A stretch of DNA of 64,000 nucleotides from positions 1,901,428 through 1,965,427 of the forward strand of contig NW_001865040.1 of NCBI RefSeq assembly GCF_000002865.3. Reading direction: 5' to 3'. The DNA comes from Monosiga brevicollis MX1 (Eukaryota; Opisthokonta; Choanoflagellata; Craspedida; Salpingoecidae). Of this stretch, positions 10,962 through 21,829 are shown piece after piece (position 1 is the first letter of the stretch; each line of letters starts with the position of its first letter). The notes beneath the pieces were generated by a model. That model did no database searches and was not told the origin of the DNA. It saw nothing but the letters and a program-made list of their open reading frames with translations. A program made the translations under genes and the position numbers.

Positions 10962-12943
10962 ATGTCTTCCTTCTTTCAAACCTCACTGGCATCGAGTTTG
11001 TTGTTGCTGCTTCTTCTGGCGCTGCGCGTGCGAGAGGTGCGTGACGACGGTCCAGCTCCCAATTCATGTCTGCTCCAGCGTTGGGTTGACGCAACCCTGT
11101 GCCTGTCACCTTTACCATCTGTGCTGTGGGATTTTCATGGTCACTTTGCTGACCCTCATCCCATGTCCGGTTTACGCAGGTCCATACGACCGGGAGTTTG
11201 ATCGACGGTGCCCTTTATCCCACCCCGCTGCCCACTTTCCAGTCCTCGGGCTCGGGTGAAGCCGATTGGGACGACGATCGCCCTGACCTGGCTGATGATG
11301 ATACCTCGGACTCATCAGGGGCCGGATCGGGGTCGGGTTGGAGTGAAATGACTACCCACTCGACCAGCGGCTTCGCCTCCACTGGCAATGGTGGCAGAAC
11401 CACGACGTCTCCGTCTCCGTCAGCGTCGCGACCCACCTTGGTCCCGACACTGTCGCCAAGCACTCTCAGCCCGGTGCCCAGCACAATTGAAGCCACGACG
11501 CGCTCACCTCAACGGATCAGCTTCCGCTATATCCCTGATCAGGCTCAGCTTTGGCTGCAGATGAACCCGCCTGTCTTATGGTCGTCAATCAATGCAAGCC
11601 GTCTGGCGTTGTTTGATACGGTGTGTTGCATGCATTGGTTTTGGGGGCGCAGGCTCTTGCTGCAGATTCTTGAGCATGGTCCATTGCGGCTTTGTCCATC
11701 TCTCACGTGGATACCCACACGCCCGCTCTGTTTCGTCTGCTGGGCGGTTGCGGTCACGCCTTTTTTTTTTTTTTTTTCCTTTTCAACTTGTACATGTTAG
11801 AATCACCCGTCTTTGACGCTGTTCCACCTCACCGCTGCGCGGTTGGTGCGACCCCGCGACCAGCGACGGGCTGGTCAGTCTCTTTTCTCCTCATTCGAGT
11901 CTAGAATCATTGGCATCGTTACATCCACAGCTCACCACGGTCCAAATGCCTCTGAATGAACGACATCACAGCAGGCGTCACGTCGTGCGCAATCGTGTTG
12001 TCACCAGCCCACGCCCAGCGTGTGGCATCGTTTGGACAGCTAGGGTATGATTGCATCCTCTGATTCTGTGGCCCAAATGCTCCGTGCCCGGTTCTGTCTC
12101 GATGCGCTTTAGTCAGGCGGCTCACTTTCCTGGTGGCTACACTCGTTCACTCACAGGCTGGAGGCCCTGGCTGGCTTTGCGCAAACAACCTCTGGGCAGA
12201 TGTTTATAGTCGACGCCTCGGATGCTCGCAACGACCCCTCGTTGACACTGGAGCTGGCCTCGACAGCCACACCACCGGTTGCAGCAACGATTCCGACCGC
12301 ACCGGGCACAACATCAGGGGATAAATCCGGTGCATCCACCCTGGGCATTGGAATCGGAGTGGGCGTGGGTGGAGCCCTTCTCCTGGGACTATTGTGTAGT
12401 TTTCTGATGCTTCGGGCACGCCGCCGCCAGGGATACTCGCGCTCTGACTTCAATGCGGGCTACCAACGCTTTGAGAAGGAGTGGTTGACCGCCGTGCGCG
12501 GCGCTATGGGGGCGTCACCGAAAATGCCACCACGTGCGGCCTCCATCAAAACAACTTTCAATCCTCCCGCACTAGATTCAGTGTCACCGCAAATGAGCTC
12601 AACGCCCATCAAGCCCGGCCCATGGTTGGCCCCCCCACTCATCACCCCTGAGGCTGGGCCTACCCTCAAGGCCCCGGCGCTCGCGCTGGCGCAAGCCGAT
12701 GAGGGATATGTTTGGGACAACTTTGTGCAGCCGGATCTTGACGTGGTGGCCGTGCGCGATCACGTGACTCGCAACCCCAATCTTCTCTCCTTCCATGCCG
12801 GGGAGCAGTTGCGTGTCACACAGCGCTCGCGCTATGCTGGGTTTGTTTATGCAACCAATGCGGCCGGACACAGCGGGCTCGTGGCCCAACACTTTTTGGA
12901 CCGCGATATCGGCGATCTCCTCTCGTTTGACGTTCACGTTTAG
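10962..12943 (+). CDS. single-pass type I membrane protein with cytoplasmic SH3 domain
   Basis: Exon 1 (10962-11036) encodes a signal peptide with a Leu-rich core (SSLLLLLLLALRV). Exon 2 (11180-11620) encodes an acidic, Ser/Thr/Pro-rich extracellular part, probably O-glycosylated. A third exon begins near 11800; the exon structure from there to about 12150 is unresolved. The last exon (about 12157-12943) holds a transmembrane helix (LGIGIGVGVGGALLLGLLCS), a basic stop-transfer (RARRRQ), a Pro-rich linker, and a C-terminal SH3 domain: residues VVAVRDHV...NLLSFHAGEQLRV...SGLVAQHFL fit the ALYDY, ELSF-GD and G-LVP-Y positions. SH3 domains bind proline-rich ligands, so the protein could couple an outside signal or adhesion event to the cytoskeleton. 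The family of the outer domain is not recognised. The stop is at 12941-12943. Confidence 0.7.
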
Positions 12944-13434
12944 CCCCACCTGCTCTCCAGCTATCCGATGGCGGCGCGAGACACTTTGCGAGGTCCACCT
13001 CGTTGAACTGTGCCCAGCGCTCCCTCTCGACGGAGCTAATAATCGTCGACCATGGGTATCATTCATTCACGTTCCCACCCTTCTTGCCCTTTTCTTTTTT
13101 GACTTGTCTTGCACTTGGTGCATCCAGCCTTTAGGACAGCAGCTTGTCATCAGCGCTCCTATTAAACCGTCTGTTGTTGATCTTTGTTCGTTCGACTTCT
13201 GATTTCTGATTTCGTTTTCTTGAGTTTTTTTCGTGCCCACAACGTTCCGTGCACAAATCGATGCTGACATATAATTTTGTCTGACGTTTTGCTTCACCAG
13301 TTGATGGTTGAAAATTTGTATCAACTTATCCAGGTTTTTCCACTGAAAGTAATAGTGATGAGGCCACGCGGCTTGAACCACTTGTCGTTGCGGTCGTGAG
13401 CACTTTCTCGCGCCACCCACAGCGACCGAGCACG
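12944..13434. other. intergenic, no gene seen
   Basis: About 490 bp between two plus-strand genes. T-rich with no credible frame. It should hold the 3' untranslated region of the SH3 protein and the eIF3d promoter. Confidence 0.5.
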
Positions 13435-16378
13435 ATGGCGGCCTTCTCGCTCGGTGACCTCCACATCAACGAGGCTGGATGGGGCCCTGAGGGCGGTCCC
13501 AAGAAGTTTGAGGGCATCCCGTATCAGCCCTTCCGCAAGACGGATCGCATTGCCACCGCTGCTGACTTTGTCTCCAGCATGGGTCCCCGCGCTGGTGCGT
13601 CACTTGCTCGCCTTGCTCAGATGCGCGCCTCTTCGGACACCTCAACGGCGAGCGGCCTGGCCAGTGCGGTCGAGCCCCTCGGTCGTGTCAAGAGGGTGGA
13701 TGAGGCGCTGCTTGGGCAGATCATCTTGGTGCTCTTGCCCGTTTGTTGTCATGATCCGCTTCATGATCGCGCTCACTCAAGTGTCTTGCTGGCCCTTTCT
13801 TCTGATTCTTGACCTTTTATGTATAATAGCGCGCACGAACCGCATTTACGGCGATGGTGAAGCCTTTGCCTATTACCACGACGATGACAGTAGCTTCCGC
13901 CTCGTGGACACGGCCAAGGCCCGCCCCACCTTCCGCACCCAGAAGAAGTGGCAGGTAGGCATGCTCGCTCGTCACAGCACACACCTCGAGAAGCCTCCCA
14001 TCACTCGTCACACTACAAGTGGGAGATACCCCGCTTGTTTCCCGCTCGTCTCGCATTGCTTTTGTTTTCGAGCCCTGTAAAACGCATGGCTCATCCAGAG
14101 AGAATTACGCCGGGAGAGCCCCTGCAATTTGTTTTGCAGGGGGCTTTTTGTCCCTACTTTCCCGGCGTCCAGACACTCTGGTACACATGAGAGGGGGTTC
14201 GTCGGTTGACCTGTGGCGGGCTGGTGTTTTATCAGTCTGCTTAGGGCTGTGGTTCCGTCTCGGGACTGCAGTGTGGCAGCAGTGGAAGCAATTTCATCGT
14301 TGTCGCTCAGCCGAGCCGCGCCCCCTTACGCAGAAGTCCTTAAGACTGGAATGCATGTTCGCGCAACACAGATGCTTACTGCATTGGATTGCTTCCATTC
14401 GAGTCATGCTTTTGCAAAACCACCTTTTATCCTTGTTATGAAGCACATCTTTTGGCGTCACATGCCATGGCTCGGCGTTCACTCGTGCCTGTCTTGACGC
14501 TGTTTTCTCCTTTGTGTGTGTAGAACAAGAACCGCCGTCACGTCCGAACAGATCCCAACCGCGGCGTTCAGCAACTCGCATACAACAAGAACCGCGAGCG
14601 CGATCGTCGGGCACTCGAGCGCAAGCTGCAAAAGAAGTGGGGACAGACCGCCCAGCGCCGCTTCGACCGCAACATCAGCCGCAAGCTCGAGGCATCTCTC
14701 GATGTCCGACCCAGCTGGGAGCTTCTCGAGGACATTGAATTTGCCAAGTTTGCCAAGTTCAAAACCGCCATTCCCGAGGTGTCTGACTATAAGAAGGCGG
14801 GTGAACTGTACTTCTTGGACCAGGCCAAGGAGAAGACTGTGCCGAAGCGCCCTGTGTAAGTTTTGGCCGATCGTTGCCGCTCATGACCGATTTAATCGAC
14901 TGCTTGCCACTGATGGACGCCATGCCTGCTCACCTGGCATTGTGCTCACCTGGCATTATGACGTGTAGTGAGGTCCCCCCGGACTTTACTGGAGAGTACG
15001 ACCCCTTCAGTGTGCCCGCTTCAGAAGATCCCGTGCTCCAGAAGATTGATCGCATTGGCCGTGCCAACGTGTTTGCGACGGACGACGTCTTGGCTACGTT
15101 CATGGCCGCTACCCGCAGCCACTACTCGTGGGATATTGTTGCCACCAAAAAGGATGGCAAGATTTACTTTGACAAGCGCCCGGGTGCCGTCATTGACATG
15201 CTTTCTGTGGACGAGACTGCTTTCCAGCCGCCCAGCGATGAGGGTGACTCGCCCAACGCGCCCGGTAACCTCTCCGTGGAGGCTACCCATGTCAATCAGA
15301 TGTTCAAGGATTTTGCCGTCAACAAATCGGTAGGTCACTCAAGGATGGAGAGATTTTTGCCCGCCCTTGCTTTTATCGCAGCTTTGTGAATTGTGGCCAG
15401 GTTCTCAGGGCGGCTCAATCTTAATCACAAACCGTGCTGATCCCCACCATGTCCGATTGATATCTTATAGGGTCCCAAGAAGGAAATGAAGTCTGCTCAC
15501 GACTTCAAGGAGGAGGCTGACATGTCTGTGGCCTACCGGTACCGCGTCTGGGATCTGGGATCTGGCATTCAGCTGGCGGCACGCACGCAGCATGATGCCA
15601 TGGCCACCGGCAAGGATGGCAAGTCAGAGTACTGCTCAGTCAACACGCTGCTGGAGCGCGTGGGCAAGGGCACGACCCTCGACTGGCGCACTGTGTTGGC
15701 CTCGCAGAAAACCGCCGTTTTGGCCTCGCAGCTCAAGGACAACGCTTTCAAGCTTGCACGATGGACCATCTGCAGCCTTTTGGGTAACAACTCCACCATG
15801 CGCCTGGGCTACGTTTCGCGTGCCAATCCGGCCTCGCCTCGCAAGCACGTCTTGCTCAAGGTTGACTCCTTCCGCACGGAGAAGTTTGCGGAACAGATTG
15901 GCGTCAACATGGCCAACGGTTGGGGTAAGTCTGTGATCTTTGTTATCCAATGGCCATGGACAGATGTTCTGGATCTTCGTCCAATCCTCACGTGACCGCA
16001 TTTGCGCTTGTTCGCCTTTTTTTTCCCCCTTGAAGGCATCGTCAAGTCGATGATTGTGCGCCTGCAAAAGCACGGCGATGGTCAATACGTCCTCATGAAG
16101 GACCCCGGAGAGGTGTGTCGAGATTGCTTGCATGTCTTTGTCTGCGTCGTGTAGAACTCCCCCCGGCAAGCATAGATTTTCACGTGCGCTCGCCTCGGAC
16201 TCATTGGCATGCTTGTTTTTTTTCATTGCTGCTTTTGTCTTGTCTTTTTTAGCCCATGCTCAAGATGTACCGCCTTCCCGAGGAAGGCCTAGCAGAGGGC
16301 ATTGAGGATGATGGCACTGAGGATGGCCAGTCTTCGTCCATGGCTGCGGGCATTTTCGGCGGCTCAGCCAACATGTAG
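13435..16378 (+). CDS. EIF3D: eukaryotic translation initiation factor 3 subunit D (eIF3d)
   Basis: eIF3d is the mRNA cap-contacting subunit of the eIF3 complex, which loads the 40S ribosome in the cytosol. Seven exons give about 573 aa: 13435-13681 (donor possibly at 13684), 13830-13954, 14524-14855, 14969-15329, 15471-15924, 16036-16112 and 16253-16378. Family blocks in order: GWGP near the start, YQPFRKTDRI, DDDSSFRLVDTA, NVFATDDVLATFMAATRS with YSWDIV (the human RNA gate and cap region), FFDKR-like YFDKRPGA, NLSVEATHVNQ, SVAYRYRVWDLG, LDWRTVLASQ, FKLARWT, LGYVSR and MKDP followed by MYRLP. Human eIF3d is 548 aa. The usual acidic C-terminal tail is shortened to an EDDGTEDG patch. The start ATG lies in a GC-rich context directly upstream of the conserved N-terminus. 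Confidence 0.95.
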
Positions 16379-16644
16379 TAAACACATGTTTGATGCGCTC
16401 TGATTTCTCACCTCGTTCATGGAGGATGAGTAAAGCAAAGCTTTGTTTTTCTACCTTACCTTTCAAAACAGCCATGGAGAACTGTATAGCACTTCATGCC
16501 TTCTTTTCCTTCGGGGGTCTGTTTGGTACAGCCGACGCAGTGTTGTTCGTTTGTGTGGCCCGTCAGTTGTCAACCACTCCTTTGGTAATCATGGGGCAGC
16601 TGTCTGCTAGGATTCTCTAACAAAAAAAAATCAATATTGAAATT

Positions 16645-17824
16645 CTACTTGACAAGGTTTTGGCTGTTGTTGATGAGCCGGGTCGGTGAGGTGGCCAGTT
16701 GTAGCATGACACGATCGAAGACAGCTGGGTCTGTTTGCATCAAAATGCGGCGCATAGCGAGGTTGGCGTTGCGCATTTCCCTGATGGCAGTCGATGAGCA
16801 AAGGGAAAGATGATGAGTTCTATAGTGCCTCTCTAACACAGGGCCAAATCTGACGGAGTGGATCAACCATTTATTTGAATGCGCACCAACCTGGCTTCGT
16901 CGAGGGCGTCGAAAACTTGTTGTTGAAGTTGCTCAGCGCGTTGACTTGTGGCAGCGCGCTGAACCTCGCGCTCACGCTGCAAAGTGTTAACTTGTTCGTG
17001 AAGCAGGGTTATGGCTGTGGGCACGCCCAGAGTAGCTTTTGTTTCTTGTAGATGACAGCGGCAGCGGCTGGCTTGCTGCTGAAGGTCTGCATTGGCGCGA
17101 AGCAAGCTGTTGACGCGCTCCTCCAAGTGACCAATCTTAAGCTCGAGGTCTGCCACCAAGGCTCTATTTAGGGTGCCGCAGAGCGTGCGTTCCTCTAGCT
17201 TTGTTCAAGGGCAACGGGCATGCGGGACAACAATAATATGATAAGATTTTGATTTGAGGCGGCTCTCCGCTCAAGCTTGCAGCATGATGGCATTTTGACC
17301 GAAAGCAGCAAGGTCAAACCTGATCCCGCAGGCGCTGGGTGTGGGACAGACGAGCACGCTTGCTTGATCCCCTCGATCGACAACGGCTCCCGCTGTTCAT
17401 AACACGCTTTGGGGTGACAACGCCATCGGTTAGCTGTGTGGAGTAGGCACCAGCAACCAGACAAAACAGAATGCGTGAGAATTTGCGACGTCAATTCTGA
17501 CTCAACGCGACGATGTGTGACCTGGTGGATGCATGTATCGTCCGGGTCCTTTTGAGGTGTTTGCAAAGTCTTGACGTTTTCATCGCGCTCGGGCTGCTCT
17601 GTGGTGTTTAGGGGCAAAACAGATCGTGCACTTTGCCGAAAACCGCTCAAGCGGCTTGAGCGCCGTGGGCGAGCCGGCTGGGGCGAGCCTGCCAAGGATT
17701 GTTGGTGGGCCTGCTCTGTCGAGCTCGAGTCACCAACGAGGGCTAACGCCCGTCGTCGCGCCTGATCATCACCAGCGGATCGCCGAGCTCGATGCCAAAC
17801 TCGGCTCATCCTAGAGGTCTCCAC
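16645..17824 (-). CDS. coiled-coil protein, function unknown
   Basis: Minus-strand exons, from the 3' end: 16645-16780, 16891-17194, an exon ending at 17320, and a first long exon down from 17824. Exons 16891-17194 and 16645-16780 join in frame across an Ala-Arg codon (DEA|R|EMRNANLAMRR). The N-terminal part is Arg/Ser-rich and low-complexity. The middle is a clear coiled coil with segments such as LEERVNSLLRANADLQQQA and LLHEQVNTLQREREVQR. The C-terminus ends RLINNSQNLVK. The start at 17824 is the first ATG of the long frame, but further 5' exons (around 17890-17960) cannot be excluded. No family is recognised. Confidence 0.5.
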
Positions 17825-18078
17825 GTCTGCCGGTGCAAATCCACTTTCAACAATAGCGTCCTCTCAACCACCGTGTCTTGTGCATCAAGTCTCAAAATGC
17901 CATCGCTGGCATCAAGACGCTGCATGCAGTGGGAGAACCTGACAAACACACCAAGAGAGAGAGAGAGAGGTTTGAATTTCCGCGCCAACCCCGATAATAC
18001 ACACGTAAATGCGGGATTCTGGGATGACAGCAATCATGTGCGTGGGGCCGGTGCGTGGGAGGGGAGAGAGAGAGAGAG

Positions 18079-18112
<34 letters not shown>

Positions 18113-18389
18113 TGAATTGGCGAGAACGTTCTTCCTTTGTTTCTTTCAGCTCTCTCTCTCTCTCGCGCTTCTCTCTCCTTTTTCCTTGTTTGTGCAATTT
18201 ATTTGCTCCAGGTTCACTTCTTTGGGGCTCGGGGCGTTGGTCTCTGTCGCTGCGAAGAGGCGGAAGGAAGTAGGGGTCAAGCCTGTGGTTCGTGGCTTGT
18301 GCCGTTGGCCAGGATTGCTTGTAATCCTTTTGGTTTCGCACTGCCATCTGGCTCGTGCTGCTGGCTGGACGGGTCAGTCGCACCGCGTC
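17825..18389. other. intergenic, divergent spacer with (GA)n
   Basis: Lies between a minus-strand coiled-coil gene and a plus-strand orphan, so it should carry both promoters. It includes GA-rich tracts at about 17957-17970 and 18061-18110 and a CT-rich tract at about 18150-18180. Long frames here are translations of those repeats. Confidence 0.5.
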
Positions 18390-19260
18390 ATGGCCAATCC
18401 CGACCAGGTGCTGCAACTCTATCAAGAGGCCCTTGCTATCGGCCGTGCTTGGGCCGAGTCGGGTATCTCTGCGGATCTTGGTCTCTTGAGCCAGAACCTT
18501 CCAGATGTTATGCTTGAAGGTGAGGCCTCCATTGGACGGTTTCAGCCTGTGGCGAATGTGCTGGGCAAGGGATTGTCACTTCACGAACATGGTGCACCCT
18601 GGCGCCCTCGGGCGCAATAGATTTACACGCCGAGATCTTGGGCGTGGCGACAGCCATGGTCTTGAACGTGAGCGAAGGCCGCAAGCTGGCTCTCTTTCGC
18701 GAAGAGGTGGGTCACATCGCTCACACAGATCTCTACGCCTTGGCTAATGTTCGCCGCACCATGACAGATTGATCGATTCATGCGGGAAAACGATGCATAT
18801 GGTTTAATGGCCTCGCGCTCTGGCGAGCCTTGGTTTGCCAAGGTGAGTGAGCCTCGCCGCTGGTAATGGTGCCCATCATGCTGTAGTGCCACTTCTGCTG
18901 CTCTCTCCAGACCGGCTCCGTGACAGCCTTTTGCACGACGCTGCTCTCTAGGATATTGTGCAGCTTGTGTGCGAGCTGCTGCTCTTTGAGGACCCGAGTA
19001 GCATCCAGCGCGAGCTGGCTGCCGTGGTGATGGAGCTGGTAATCGTCTTTGGCTACGACGCCATGACCCTTTTGGGGTTTGTGCTGGTACTTCGATGCAA
19101 GTACATGCTGGGTCGGGGCAGCACGCGCCCTGATGAATCAGGTCATTTGCTGGACTTTGTCACCACCGCCATTCGGCAGGCCAATGCCTACCTCATCTCC
19201 GAGCACGCGGGCAGCGCTGATCTGTCCCAACTTGTGCAAAGCCTGTCGCTTCCTTATTAA
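18390..19260 (+). CDS. hypothetical helical protein
   Basis: Four exons join in frame to about 200 aa: 18390-18519, 18621-18706, 18768-18842 and 18952-19260, all with GT-AG borders. The splice of exon 1 to exon 2 reads MLE-D-LHAEILGVATAM. The protein is predicted to be all helical, with hydrophobic stretches (DIVQLVCELLLF; LVIVFGYDAMTLLGFVLVL) but no convincing signal peptide. An upstream in-frame stretch without an ATG could add sequence if a non-ATG start or another 5' exon were used. A 63-nt in-frame segment at about 19039-19101 begins GT and ends AG and could be a retained intron. I do not recognise the family and assign no function. Confidence 0.5.
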
Positions 19261-19507
19261 GATGCTGGGTCTTTGACTCAGCTGGCTTTTTGAATGTTTC
19301 CGTGTTGTCCGACCTGTGCTCGATAAGCTCCAATAGAAGTGTTGCGTGCGCGATGGCGTTCGTGGCGGTAATAATTTCAAAGGATAGGCTCCTGCTTTTC
19401 TATTTCAATTATGTTTTCCAGGTTGTCATGATGGTCAGGATTGGCTGCTAAAAGCTGCAATTGATTTGGCGTTCCCCACGGCGTGTTTGAAAGGACCCGA
19501 AGCCAGG
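19261..19507. other. tail-to-tail spacer
   Basis: A 247-bp convergent spacer between the helical orphan (+) and the EF-hand protein (-). It holds 3' untranslated sequence only; nothing else is seen. Confidence 0.5.
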
Positions 19508-21095
19508 CTACAGCTCGTCGTGAAAAGTGTTGCGCAGAAGGCGGCGGATGCGACGTTTCATTTTACCGTAGACGTCCTGCAAGTCTGTGTGGATTTCTTG
19601 CTCTAGCTTGAGTGAACTGCACAATTGTCCATGCAGTCATGTACCCCACCACGTCAGCCCAGGGCAGCAGAAACCAGACGATGTGCAGTGGCAGCGAATC
19701 ATACCGCACACGACTCAGGGCTTGGCAACACTCCATCGTCTCAGCTTGAGATAACTCGTGGTCTCCATTGGCATCGCATGCCCGAAACACAATGTAGGCC
19801 TATTGTTGATGGCTCGGGTGAAGGGAGGTGCTCGAGACTGCGGTGCTGCCAAAAACCATGGACGATGAGGCAACCACTGCAAACCTCATTGACGCAGTGG
19901 AGGAAATGGCGCAAGTCGGCAATGGCCATAATCTCGCTCGTGTCCAACACGCCGTCCTTGTTCTGCGCAAAGCTCACACGCAGTCGATACCTCACCAGGT
20001 GAGCACGGCCCGAGGCACGTTGAACTTTGTCAAAGAACACACGAAAACTGGGGAGAGGAAGTCGCAGAAAACGGCAAGCACAACGGCAATGGCAAACGCG
20101 GGGGACAGAGCTGACCACATCCAAATTGGCATTGAATTCGCGAATGCGCTCCTGTTCCTCCGAGCTACAGAGAGTCAAGGACGCGGTCAGTCCTTCCTGC
20201 TTTCGAGTTGAACGGAGTAAGGCGGGCGCGTGCAGACCGGTGATCAAAGGCTTGGGCCGAAAAGTGATTGCTGGCATCGTCTTCCACCATCATGGTGCCG
20301 TTGAGGAATTCAGCCTGGGAAAGGCGGCGATCGCCGTCGCGGTCCATTGTGTCGAGTAATTGACCGGCATGGCGAGCTAGCACAAGCATGTTGAACTCGG
20401 GGGCATAAAAGTGCATAAATTCCTCGCTGGACAGTGCGCCGTCCGCGTTGACATCGCTTTGCTCAAAAATGATGGTTTGTAGATTGTCGTCAAGGTTGGC
20501 GGGGTGCCGAAAGCCCTCCAAGTCCTCCAGGCGTAGCGACTCGCGACCAGCACGGCGGCAAAGCTTGTCAAATTGCCACCGGGCATTGTCCTCAATCTGA
20601 ACGGCCCCACGGCTGACGGCTGCAACAAAAAATTCGACCACTTCATCGAGAAAGAGCCGTTGATCACGGTTCCAATCCATGGCTTCAAAGAGAGGCTGCA
20701 AATCCTCAGTCGCCACGTCTGCGGCGGTGCAGCGGTCGGGTCCGAGCGTGGACCGAAACTTCTGCTGATTGAAGGTGGCATAGGCCTGGGCAGCCTGCTG
20801 TCCTTGAGACTCCTGTGAGCATCGCAGTGGACATGTAAACCGATGATCATGCCGGGCTGGGAAGCGTGCAACTATGAAAATAAAAAAAAGAGCCAACGGT
20901 GAACGGAGACAGTACCTCGGCTGCAGCCACGTCGACGTGGTCCAGCAGGCCGTGGAGAATCATCTGAATGTTGCGGTGAGCCATGATGCGAGGCAAGGGG
21001 GCAGCTGCTGTGGGGCCAGTCCATGGGCCCAGCAGCCCAAGGATCATCATCAAGGTCATTCCCATGTATCCCCACCTCTGCCTGCACAACTCCAT
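19508..21095 (-). CDS. ER-lumen EF-hand protein with C-terminal HDEL (CREC/reticulocalbin-like)
   Basis: Exon 1 (20916-21095) encodes a signal peptide core (MTLMMILGLLGPWTGPTAAA). Exon 2 (20238-20812) carries three EF-hand loops: DWNRDQRLFLDE, DVNADGALSSEE and DRDGDRRLSQAE. Further exons start near 20164 and about 20060; they contain an NKDGVLDTSE loop. An exon starting at 19799 carries DANGDHELSQAE. The last exon (19508-19602) reads EIHTDLQDVYGKMKRRIRRL and ends in HDEL followed by TAG, the ER-retrieval signal. Signal peptide, five or so EF hands and HDEL match the CREC family of low-affinity calcium-binding ER proteins (reticulocalbin, calumenin, Cab45). The splice borders between about 19990 and 20100 are not settled. 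It is probably a calcium buffer or chaperone helper in the secretory pathway. Confidence 0.8.
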
Positions 21096-21357
21096 GCCTG
21101 TCGGTCGCGAGGGAGCCCTCTGCCACTGCCGCCACCGCCACCGTATCTGATCAAATTTTTTTTATGTTTTCTTTCAAGAGCGGGTCTTGGGCATCGAGTC
21201 AAAACACACTCACTCGTTTCGCCTGCTGTTGCTACGATGAGGCAATCGCCAACTTCACTGCCTTCGCCCTTGTTGCTTTCTTGGTTGTTGCATGACTGTT
21301 GCAACCCGTTGGTTGGAGCTCTTACTCTGAGAGAGAGAGAGAGAGCGAGAGAGAGAG

Positions 21358-21409
<52 letters not shown>

Positions 21410-21829
21410 ACAATTCCATGCAGTGCACGTTGCACACATGGTTGAATATGTGAAAGTGATTACAGTGCCCTTACACCCTCACACACCCTCTCACATTTTT
21501 CTCTCTCGCTCGCTGGCAGCGCCGAGTCATTTTTCGCTGCTCGGCGCCGTTCAGCTTGATCTTACTCCATCAGGTGCCGCGTAATATCTCGCACGCGGCT
21601 TCAAGTTGGTTCTTAGCATCATCTCATCGCGACTATCACCGGGTGAGTCACTGGAGACTTTGTCCACCATGAAGCTAGACGGGAGGGGAACGGCTGGTGT
21701 GACCAAGCACCGAAAGCAGACGGCACTGAGGCTCTGAGTTGCGTGCGAGCTGGCTCACTGGTGTCTTGCCCCATTGTCTTTCAGTGACTGTGTGGCACCT
21801 CTGCTCAGAATATCTGCCACGACTGCAAC
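21096..21829. other. divergent intergenic with GA/GT microsatellite
   Basis: Head-to-head spacer between the EF-hand gene (-) and the orphan gene (+). It contains a (GA)n block (about 21331-21357) that abuts a (GT)n block (about 21358-21407). Frames with Cys/Val or His/Thr strings are translations of this repeat. A possible 5' untranslated exon of the downstream gene may lie around 21600-21700. Confidence 0.5.

Noticed and set aside
19563-19790. C-terminus of the EF-hand protein read through without splicing (ending HRLAGRLR)
   Set aside because: The spliced frame ending HDEL fits the signal peptide and EF-hand family; the read-through frame loses it.
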